Below, in pieces: positions 1 through 5,209 of a DNA stretch of 5,209 nt. The stretch comes from Desulfocapsa sp. GTDB taxonomy: Bacteria; Desulfobacterota; Desulfobulbia; Desulfobulbales; Desulfocapsaceae. The translations under genes and the position numbers were made by a program. A model generated the notes under the pieces. It was given only the letters and a program-made list of their open reading frames with translations. It did no database searches and was not told the origin of the DNA. Each line of letters starts with the position of its first letter. Position 1 is the first letter of the stretch. Where the stretch lies: positions 1-5,209 of the forward strand of contig JAOZTO010000210.1 of NCBI GenBank assembly GCA_029942265.1, given 5' to 3'.

Positions 1-44
1 TTTCTATTATTTCGGCGTACTAAAGTACGTCGTAATGATAGAAA
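1..44 (+). repeat. Long imperfect inverted repeat (20-pair hairpin) at window edge
   Basis: Bases 1-20 pair with 25-44 around a four-base TAAA loop (21-24). I count 17 Watson-Crick pairs, two G-T pairs (8/37 and 15/30) and one T-T mismatch (12/33). Both G-T pairs are stable only in RNA read from the + strand; the opposite strand would have A-C clashes. This suggests a + strand RNA structure, either the 3' end of a gene to the left or the leader of the CNB/DUF4388 gene. No T-tract follows, so it is not a canonical intrinsic terminator. It could also be a dispersed palindromic repeat. The stem may extend left of the window. Confidence 0.65.
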
Positions 45-54
45 ATTTGCAGCA

Positions 55-1221
55 ATGAAGCAGATGGAGAGTTTTTACGACGCCATCAACATTGATGGTT
101 TAATAATAATGGGATTCCCGAAAGCAGTTTTCAAAGTTAGTGAAGTCAAGGATTGTCCTTTGTATACTTTTGGGGATCTTTTTGCTGTCACCGGCATAAC
201 AATTTCCATGAGCTCAAAGGAGGAGAATACCTTAGTAAATACCACAATTATTTATTCTCCTATGAATAAAGAGAAATGTAAAATCCTTAGTGGCGATTTA
301 ACAAAGCTCATCATTCAATACGAAAGGGCTGACAAAATCCCCGTTTGCATGATAAATTGCAGTGGCTGTATAGGTTCGCTAAGGCTTGAATATACCAAAG
401 AACTATTGCTCACCGAGAATGAAACTGAAGAAGATTACACCAACGAGCTTGTTTCAATGCTCCACCTGATCTCCGACTTTGCATTCTTTAAAAACATTGA
501 CCACGACAACCTTGCAAAGGTTGTTCAGTTTTTCCGTCTTAATAAACTTCAAAAAAATGATATCGTTATTCGCAAGGGTGATCCCGGTGGAAATTTTTAT
601 ATCATCGTTACCGGCTCTGTCAATGTGATAAACGATGCAGGTATGACGATAACTACTCTCAAAAAAGGCGATGTTTTTGGTGAGATGAGCCTTATCTGCA
701 ATGATGCTGTCGGTGCCACTATACAAGTTCGGGAAGACTCGGCTATCCTCTATATTGACAGAAAAAATTTCCAAAAAATTCTCGATCAATACCCATCAGT
801 GCAGCTATATTTTACACGACTAATGGCCAAAAGGTTGACCCAATCTAATGTTATCCGCACAAAAGATTTCTCATCTGGAATGATTGGAAATCTTGCCGAC
901 ATCCCCGCTGAAGCACTATTCCAAACGCTTAATATGAACAACAAAACCGGCATATTAACCATCAATGAGCTGAGTAATGGAACTGCGAGGTTTTCGTTTA
1001 GACAAGGCGCTTTAATCAAGGCTAAGTATAATACAATCGAAGGTGAAGCCGCATTTTATGAACTCTTAAAAGAACAGGATGGACGGTTTCGTTTCACTCC
1101 CGGGATTCCTCAAGAAGATTTTGAAATCCCAGAAATTGGCTATTTTATGAAACTGCTAATGGAAGGTATGCGCAGGTTAGATGAAGTCAGGGACAGAAGA
1201 AAAAACAAACTAACTCTGTAA
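55..1221 (+). CDS. Cys-rich N-terminal module + cyclic-nucleotide-binding-like domain + DUF4388 (PATAN-like) protein
   Basis: Probable cytoplasmic regulatory or scaffold protein of 388 residues, with no signal peptide or membrane segment and no helix-turn-helix, so it is not a CRP/FNR-type transcription factor. Residues ~20-115 form a Cys-containing module with DCPLY at 33-37, C75, C98 and a CSGC motif at 102-105; it resembles small TIGR04076-like proteins, which is only a tentative link. Residues ~143-262 are a CNB fold, with YIIVTGSV near 182-189 and GDVFGEM at 205-211. The Arg expected in the phosphate-binding cassette is V219, so classical cAMP/cGMP binding is doubtful. Residues ~275-377 match DUF4388, with KTGILTI at 297-303 and a final EGMRRLDE. 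The start is uncertain: ATGs at 55, 64 and 109 all lack a good ribosome binding site, and the frame stays open to base 1. Starting at 109 would give MGFPKAVFKV directly before the Cys module. The gene stands alone and converges on the U32 gene. Confidence 0.85.
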   Translation: MKQMESFYDAINIDGLIIMGFPKAVFKVSEVKDCPLYTFGDLFAVTGITISMSSKEENTLVNTTIIYSPMNKEKCKILSGDLTKLIIQYERADKIPVCMINCSGCIGSLRLEYTKELLLTENETEEDYTNELVSMLHLISDFAFFKNIDHDNLAKVVQFFRLNKLQKNDIVIRKGDPGGNFYIIVTGSVNVINDAGMTITTLKKGDVFGEMSLICNDAVGATIQVREDSAILYIDRKNFQKILDQYPSVQLYFTRLMAKRLTQSNVIRTKDFSSGMIGNLADIPAEALFQTLNMNNKTGILTINELSNGTARFSFRQGALIKAKYNTIEGEAAFYELLKEQDGRFRFTPGIPQEDFEIPEIGYFMKLLMEGMRRLDEVRDRRKNKLTL

Positions 1222-1253
1222 AAAATCGGACAATGTCTCATCTTCGTTCGATC

Positions 1254-3485
1254 CTATTCCAACGACCCTAAATAATTAAATGTAGGAAGTTTGCTATATT
1301 TACCACTTCCACTCAATCTTTCAGAAAGTTCTTCCAGCTCTTTTTTTCCAGGATGGATATTACTTAAATCGATGATAGCATAGCCAAGGCCAGCAGATTT
1401 CAATTCAAAAAGATATGGAAGCAATGAGAAAGGTCGAACCGGAATTGTCGTGGTAACATTATCCTTTTTTACAATCAAAAATTCTTCGTTTTTAGGGCTG
1501 GATAGAGTTTTATTATAGTGAAAGTGCTCAGGATCAAGCCTTGCCGTAAACAATGCCGGAGCGCCATAAGCAGTAATACCTATCTGCAAGTCACTGTGCA
1601 TCCGTCTGTAACGGGTAATGAGATTGACGAGAATATCCTTGTCGCTCTCAATGGAGACCTGAACAGCCTCAAAGCCGCCCTCTTCCATAAATGACATAGC
1701 TTGGCTGTTTAATACGCTCACAGTGTAGTCTGAACAGAGATAAACCCGTTGTTCATCTTGAAATAGTGTGAACTGGGTAATATGGCCAAGTTGAAAACTA
1801 CGAAATCCAGATCGCATAAGTGATTGAATATTCTTCTTTAGTTTGACTTGCTCCCCTTCAAATAGGACAGGTGGCAGGCACCATGTAAGATCACGGATTC
1901 TTCTGCCAAGGTAGCGTTTTAGTTGCCCTGTCTGGGACATATTGTTTTTCGTGATCGGCAATAAATAACGGGCAGGAACAAATGGTAACTGGGTAAAAAA
2001 TAATTTCGCAGAATCTGCTCGCAGCCAGAGGTCAAGCGGTGCTTTAATCCTTTTGTGAATTTTCTTACTTTTCTTTTTAATAAATATTTTAGGATTAACA
2101 ATTTTAGGCATTTCTTCTTCTGTTAATGGCGAAGCAATCTCATCTATAATTAACGCAACTCGATCTTTTTGGTTCTGATACAATTCGCTAAGAACAGTAC
2201 GGCTTTTTTGAACATCAGGAAGGATAGCATCTGGCCTGAGACCATCTTTTTTAACATCAACACGATAAACATCAATTCTCTTTGAACTTTGATAAAATTG
2301 CCAGTCAGGAATAAGAATTTGTACCTTATCCCCAGTTGATGCTTCCTGGACAGCATCGTTCCCTAAACGAAGTTCCTTGAGTGTAAAAGCCTTTCTTTCA
2401 CCAGATGGTTCTCCATGAATACGAAGTCTATCGCCTTGGCTAAGTGCTTCTTTCAGGGTGATCTTTGCATATAATCTATTTTCAAATACTTTTGTTGCTC
2501 CAAGTCTTCCAAGATAATCCCCAGTGTTGCCGGAATGATAAGGTGTGATAGCATCAGCTGGTTGAGGTGAGAGGAAATATCCTGATGCCGATTTTCTGCC
2601 CATGGCCCTATTGCTTAGCGTGTTTGCCTGTTGTAGTGCTTGGGGAAAATCATCTTGTGAAGCATCCATAACAATTCGATATGCTTTAACAATATTTGAA
2701 ACGTAATGTGCTGACTTAAGTCTTCCTTCAATTTTGAGTGAATTTACTCCAGCATCCTGCAAAGCAGGAACGACCTCGAGTGCAGACAAGTCATTCATTG
2801 AAAAAAGGTACTGTCCCTTTCCTGTTGTTGCTTTTATTTGTTTGCGGTTATGTGACCTAGACGATGTTTTGCCACTTCTATTATTTTGCCATTTATAATT
2901 CCTTCGACAAGGCTGTACACATTTTCCACGCAAGCCACTTTTCCCTCCTAAAAATGAGGAAAACAGGCAAAGACCGGAATATGAAAAGCACATTGCCCCG
3001 TGAACAAACACTTCAATTTCAACATTACTTTGACTGCATAGTGTTTCAATTTCTTTAAGAGTAAGTTCTCTTGCAAGAACCACCCGTTCAAAACCCATGG
3101 AATGAAATCCATCAAGCGAAAGTGAGTTGTTAGCTGACAATAGAGTGGAGGCGTGAAGTTGGATTCGTGGAAAATATTCACGGATTAATCTTACTAAACC
3201 AAGGTCCTGGACAATAAGCCCATCAGTTTCCATGGAATCCAGGTATGCAAGTGTTTCAATTGCTTGCGAAAGATCCTGCTCTCTAATAAGGCTATTTGCT
3301 GCGAGATATATTTTCTTATTATTGGCATGGCAGTACTGAACCATGGAAAAAATCTCTTCAAGACGCAAATCTCTTGCAAGATTTCTGGCATTTAAAGCAG
3401 GGGCTCCTACATATACAGCATCTGCTCCTGCATCCATGGCCGCAAGAAAATTTTCCGTGTTACCGGCTGGGGCAAGTAATTCCAT
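1254..3485 (-). CDS. U32 family protein (RlhA/TrhP-like; annotated as peptidase U32 / collagenase-like)
   Basis: Length 743 residues, typical of the long U32 subgroup. The N-terminal ELLAPAGN motif and the following ~190 residues form the U32 TIM-barrel core. The family signature is present (EVFVHGAMCFSYSGLC, 158-173), as is KIEGRLKS (251-258). C166, C173, C189 and C193 match the four cysteines that ligate an iron-sulfur cluster in characterised members. Residues ~320-410 look like a small beta-barrel (GDRLRIH, FTLKELRL, GDKVQI), probably leading into a DUF3656-type segment, followed by a second barrel-like region at ~590-712. Family members that have been characterised hydroxylate RNA (RlhA on 23S rRNA, TrhP on tRNA) rather than cleave protein, so an RNA-modifying role is the better guess; the substrate cannot be read from sequence. 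Residues ~198-224 are a basic, low-complexity insertion. The ATG at 3485 has GAAAGG ten bases upstream (3501-3496). It lies 50 nt after purN with no terminator between, so it is probably last in the operon. Confidence 0.93.
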   Translation of the reverse strand: MELLAPAGNTENFLAAMDAGADAVYVGAPALNARNLARDLRLEEIFSMVQYCHANNKKIYLAANSLIREQDLSQAIETLAYLDSMETDGLIVQDLGLVRLIREYFPRIQLHASTLLSANNSLSLDGFHSMGFERVVLARELTLKEIETLCSQSNVEIEVFVHGAMCFSYSGLCLFSSFLGGKSGLRGKCVQPCRRNYKWQNNRSGKTSSRSHNRKQIKATTGKGQYLFSMNDLSALEVVPALQDAGVNSLKIEGRLKSAHYVSNIVKAYRIVMDASQDDFPQALQQANTLSNRAMGRKSASGYFLSPQPADAITPYHSGNTGDYLGRLGATKVFENRLYAKITLKEALSQGDRLRIHGEPSGERKAFTLKELRLGNDAVQEASTGDKVQILIPDWQFYQSSKRIDVYRVDVKKDGLRPDAILPDVQKSRTVLSELYQNQKDRVALIIDEIASPLTEEEMPKIVNPKIFIKKKSKKIHKRIKAPLDLWLRADSAKLFFTQLPFVPARYLLPITKNNMSQTGQLKRYLGRRIRDLTWCLPPVLFEGEQVKLKKNIQSLMRSGFRSFQLGHITQFTLFQDEQRVYLCSDYTVSVLNSQAMSFMEEGGFEAVQVSIESDKDILVNLITRYRRMHSDLQIGITAYGAPALFTARLDPEHFHYNKTLSSPKNEEFLIVKKDNVTTTIPVRPFSLLPYLFELKSAGLGYAIIDLSNIHPGKKELEELSERLSGSGKYSKLPTFNYLGSLE

Positions 3486-3507
3486 AATGTCTTAACCTTT
3501 CACGATT

Positions 3508-3532
3508 CGTTACATTTCGTATTTGATGTACG
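3508..3532 (-). other. Small stem-loop in the purN to U32 gap
   Basis: CGTTACAT (3508-3515) can pair with ATGTACG (3526-3532) as a 7-bp stem with one bulged T and a 10-base loop. It sits just upstream of the ribosome binding site of the U32 gene. There is no T-tract, so it would not terminate transcription. At most it may modulate RNA stability or translation between purN and the U32 gene, and it could be chance in AT-rich DNA. Confidence 0.25.
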
Positions 3533-3535
3533 TTC

Positions 3536-4111
3536 CTAACTTCGATTCCAGAAAAATTCAATTCCCCGTTCATCTACTCTATTAATTGCTTCAGGGAATG
3601 CTTCACATTCAGCAGTAAAAACCTTTGTTGCAATATCTTCTGAATTATCGGAATAATCAAGTGCAACGGATTGCTGATGAATGATAGGCCCCTCATCATA
3701 AACATCGTTAGCGAAATGAACTGTGCATCCGCTCACCATACAGCCACGCTTTTTCACAGCTTTATGAACCCTTGAACCATAAAATCCTTCTCCGCAGAAT
3801 GATGGAATAAGAGAAGGATGAATATTAATAACAGCACGAGTCAATGCAGGCGGAGGTGTGTAAAATTTCAGATATCCGGCAAGAACAATAATGTCAATGG
3901 AGTAGTCTGATATTAAACGATTGATAGTCTCATTATCAGAAGCAAAAAAGTTTGGATAACCGTATTTTTCTGCTTTGCTTAATCCAAGGGCATCGGCAAC
4001 ATTGGAAATAACCACCATTATTTCTGCGTTAAGTGTTTCTTCCTGTATGCGGCTATGAAAGTTATCTAATGTTCGCCCACTTCCGGAAAGAAGGACAGCC
4101 ATTTTCAACAT
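3536..4111 (-). CDS. purN: Phosphoribosylglycinamide formyltransferase (GAR transformylase)
   Basis: Transfers the formyl group of 10-formyltetrahydrofolate to GAR to make FGAR, the third step of de novo purine synthesis, in the cytoplasm. It has 191 residues, slightly shorter than E. coli PurN (212). The N-terminal Rossmann-like strand ends in the phosphate-binding loop GSGRTLDNF (10-18). By alignment with E. coli, catalytic Asn106/His108/Asp144 correspond to N96 and H98 in INIHPSLIP and to D139 in VYDEGPI; H132 matches His137. The loop FCGEGFYGSRVHKAV (105-119) is the longer GKGMYG-type version found in one PurN branch, which makes PurN preferable to methionyl-tRNA formyltransferase or PurU (there is no ACT domain). 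The ATG at 4111 is chosen because AAGGAG lies eight bases upstream; the internal ATG at residue 4 would be too far. It follows the purH stop by 12 nt, so translational coupling is likely. Confidence 0.96.
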   Translation of the reverse strand: MLKMAVLLSGSGRTLDNFHSRIQEETLNAEIMVVISNVADALGLSKAEKYGYPNFFASDNETINRLISDYSIDIIVLAGYLKFYTPPPALTRAVINIHPSLIPSFCGEGFYGSRVHKAVKKRGCMVSGCTVHFANDVYDEGPIIHQQSVALDYSDNSEDIATKVFTAECEAFPEAINRVDERGIEFFWNRS

Positions 4112-4119
4112 ATTTGTTT

Positions 4120-4125
4120 CTCCTT
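4120..4125 (-). promoter_or_regulatory. Ribosome binding site of purN, overlapping the purH stop codon
   Basis: AAGGAG on the minus strand, eight bases before the purN ATG. Its two leading A bases are the last two bases of the purH TAA stop (4126-4124). A ribosome ending purH therefore sits on the purN initiation signal, which supports translational coupling and fixes the purN start at 4111. Confidence 0.85.
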
Positions 4126-4738
4126 ATTGGAAATATGCATTGGAGTCAATATCAACTTTTTCAAGCCATGCTGAGATTGTAGTGTCATATGTTGATGTCA
4201 GTTTAAATACTTTAGCGGCTAAACGAAATCTTGTTTTTAATGTTGTGTTTCCAGTTGCTTTAATCTCTTGCAAGACCTGTGCATAATCAGCAGGATCAAC
4301 GATAACGGTAACATCATGAAAGTTTTTCGCAGAGGCACGCAACATCGTTGGCCCACCGATATCGATGTTTTCAATGGCATCGGCTAAGCTACAGTTTGGA
4401 TCAGCTATGGTTTTTTCAAAAGCGTATAGATTGACTGCAATGATATCAATGTTTTTCAATCCATATTGGGCGCATTGTTCCTGATGCTCTTTATTGGATC
4501 GTTGGTTTAAAATTCCACCATGTACCTTAGGATGCAGTGTTTTAACACGGCCATCAAGCATTTCAGGAAAACCAGTAAATTCAGATACATCCATAACTTC
4601 AATACCCGAATCACGAATTTTAGCAGCGGTACCACCCGTTGATAATAGCTCTATTCCAAGAAGGGAAAGTTCTTTTGCAAACTCTTCAATTCCAGATTTG
4701 TCGGTGAGACTGATTAGTGCTCTTTTAATTGTATTCAT
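4124..4738 (-). CDS. purH: Stand-alone IMP cyclohydrolase (PurH N-terminal domain only)
   Basis: Closes the ring of FAICAR to give IMP, the final step of de novo purine synthesis. It has 204 residues, against about 510-530 for bifunctional PurH; only the MGS-like IMPCH domain is present. Motifs in order are [11 protein letters not shown] (7-17), LLSTGGTA (31-38), [20 protein letters not shown] (54-73), VNLYAFE (102-108), [10 protein letters not shown] (123-132) and RASAKN (134-139). Residues R64, K66, Y105, D126 and K138 correspond to active-site Arg64, Lys66, Tyr104, Asp125 and Lys137 of human ATIC, so the domain should be active. The protein ends at TAA where the linker to AICAR transformylase would begin, and purN starts 12 nt later, so this is a true split and not a frameshift. 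The start at 4738 is preferred over an in-frame ATG at 4873 because it has AAGGA seven bases upstream, begins where family proteins begin, and avoids a long overlap with the S4 gene. Confidence 0.95.
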   Translation of the reverse strand: MNTIKRALISLTDKSGIEEFAKELSLLGIELLSTGGTAAKIRDSGIEVMDVSEFTGFPEMLDGRVKTLHPKVHGGILNQRSNKEHQEQCAQYGLKNIDIIAVNLYAFEKTIADPNCSLADAIENIDIGGPTMLRASAKNFHDVTVIVDPADYAQVLQEIKATGNTTLKTRFRLAAKVFKLTSTYDTTISAWLEKVDIDSNAYFQ

Positions 4739-4745
4739 AGAGTGA

Positions 4746-4750
4746 TCCTT
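4746..4750 (-). promoter_or_regulatory. Ribosome binding site that fixes the purH start
   Basis: AAGGA on the minus strand, seven bases before the ATG at 4738, inside the 19-base gap after the S4 gene. It argues against the longer 249-codon reading that begins within the S4 gene. The gap is too short for a separate promoter or riboswitch, so purH is probably translated from the same message as the S4 gene. Confidence 0.75.
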
Positions 4751-4757
4751 TTGGGTG

Positions 4758-5153
4758 TTATTCGCCTTTGCGAATAAAGTTTTGTATTTTACGCCGATCA
4801 CGTTTCCCCGGTTTTTTAGCAGGCACAGTCTGGCCTGCATAAAATAGGGAGCGTTCCTGTCGTTGTTCTTCACGGTTTTTGATGGATTCTATAGTTTCCT
4901 CATAAAGTGTCCTGGCGACACTTGCAGGCCCACGACGACTTGATAACCCAAGGACACTAATAATCCATTCCTGATGCGCCTTGTGAATTGTAAGTTCATC
5001 ACCTATTAGTACAAGCCTTGATGGTTTTGTCCGTTGTCCGTTTATAAAAATTTTGCCACCAGCTGCTGCTTTTGTTGCAAGACTTCTTGTCTTAAAAAAC
5101 CGTGCAGCCCAGAGCCATTTATCTATTCTAACTTGAGTTTCCTGAGTATTCAT
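4758..5153 (-). CDS. S4-domain RNA-binding protein, Hsp15 (HslR)-like
   Basis: Protein of 131 residues. The S4 RNA-binding domain spans ~8-70: [19 protein letters not shown] (8-26), the GGKIFING turn (32-39), KPSRLV (43-48) and GDELTI (51-56). It is followed by [19 protein letters not shown] (69-87) and a highly charged C-terminal tail ([10 protein letters not shown]) likely to contact RNA. This architecture and length match heat-shock protein 15. E. coli Hsp15 binds free 50S subunits carrying a stalled peptidyl-tRNA and helps recycle them; that role is transferred by similarity. The ATG at 5153 has a weak CAGG seven bases upstream, and homologues start just before the RIDKWLW motif. The reading frame stays open to the window edge but has no ATG, GTG or TTG there. 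A stop in another frame overlaps the ATG as ATGA, suggesting coupling to an upstream gene. purH follows after 19 nt. Confidence 0.9.
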   Translation of the reverse strand: MNTQETQVRIDKWLWAARFFKTRSLATKAAAGGKIFINGQRTKPSRLVLIGDELTIHKAHQEWIISVLGLSSRRGPASVARTLYEETIESIKNREEQRQERSLFYAGQTVPAKKPGKRDRRKIQNFIRKGE

Positions 5154-5209
5154 TGATGAGCCTGTTGATTTAATGCCTTTTTGCCCGATCTCTTCGTTAA
5201 ATGCAAAAT
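5150..5209 (-). CDS. Possible 3' end of an upstream gene in the same operon (partial)
   Basis: One minus-strand frame is open from the window edge for 19 codons ([19 protein letters not shown]) and stops at TGA (5152-5150), which overlaps the S4 gene ATG as ATGA. Such a 4-bp overlap is a common operon junction, and no promoter is visible in the 56 bases before the S4 start. However, 19 codons may be open by chance, and the S4 gene's own frame is also open here (FAFNEEIGQKGIKSTGSS). No family can be named. Confidence 0.3.
   Translation of the reverse strand: MLHLTKRSGKKALNQQAHQ

Noticed and set aside
1..44. Intrinsic transcription terminator
   Set aside because: The stem is long but followed by GAAAATTTGC rather than a T-tract, on either strand, so I keep it as an inverted repeat of unknown role.
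454..1019. Two minus-strand open frames opposite the CNB/DUF4388 gene
   Set aside because: The + strand frame carries clear domain motifs throughout, while the antisense products show no coherent motifs.
2815..2895. Frameshift or small mobile insertion in the U32 gene
   Set aside because: The reading frame continues intact with family motifs on both sides and no flanking direct repeats were seen, so it is reported only as an in-frame loop.
2864..3058. Open + strand frame of 64 codons inside the U32 gene
   Set aside because: It lies antisense to the conserved Fe-S cysteine region of the U32 protein and shows no recognisable protein features or ribosome binding site.
4494..4745. Open + strand frame of 83 codons opposite the IMP cyclohydrolase gene
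   Set aside because: It is a mirror of the highly conserved IMPCH motifs and has no family resemblance.
4739..4757. Purine riboswitch or PurR operator before purH
   Set aside because: Only 19 bases separate the S4 stop from the purH start, which is too short for a riboswitch, and I see no palindromic operator.
4739..4873. A 45-residue N-terminal extension of the IMP cyclohydrolase
   Set aside because: It overlaps the S4 gene by more than 100 bases, resembles no PurH N-terminus, and the internal ATG at 4738 has a good Shine-Dalgarno sequence and matches the family start.
5154..5209. Promoter of the S4 gene
   Set aside because: TTGCAT near the edge has no acceptable -10 box at 16-18 bases, and the ATGA overlap argues for transcription from further upstream.

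Overview
The window looks like chromosomal DNA from a moderately AT-rich (about 40% G+C by eye) Gram-negative bacterium, most likely a Desulfobacterota (Desulfobacterales-like) sulfate reducer. This rests on protein style and combination: a Cys-rich/cyclic-nucleotide-binding/DUF4388 protein, a stand-alone IMP cyclohydrolase in place of bifunctional PurH, and a long U32 protein. It is an inference; there is no rRNA or other lineage marker.

Layout. The left quarter (1-1221) is read on the + strand. It opens with a strong 20-pair inverted repeat at the window edge, followed by a 388-residue regulatory or scaffold protein with three parts: a Cys-rich N-terminal module, a cyclic-nucleotide-binding-like (CNB) fold, and a C-terminal DUF4388 (PATAN-like) domain. 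The rest (5209-1254) is a compact minus-strand gene string converging on it. In transcription order it holds the possible 3' tail of an unidentified upstream gene, an S4/Hsp15-type RNA-binding protein, an IMP cyclohydrolase (purH, N-terminal function only), GAR formyltransferase (purN), and a 743-residue U32 protein of the RlhA/TrhP-like RNA-modification superfamily. Gaps are 19, 12 and 50 nt, with a possible 4-bp ATGA overlap at the head. This is what an operon with translational coupling looks like.

Function. PurN (GAR to FGAR, step 3) and IMP cyclohydrolase (FAICAR to IMP, last step) both act in de novo purine synthesis. AICAR transformylase, normally the second half of PurH, is absent here and must be encoded elsewhere. 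The flanking S4 and U32 proteins suggest ribosome or RNA maintenance, so the string joins purine supply with translation functions. I see no RNA genes, CRISPR array, transposase or convincing promoter, and no gene-free stretch over 300 bases. The least ordinary items are the edge hairpin, the CNB/DUF4388 protein that lacks the usual phosphate-binding Arg, and the split purH. I found no clear evidence of a wholly new system.
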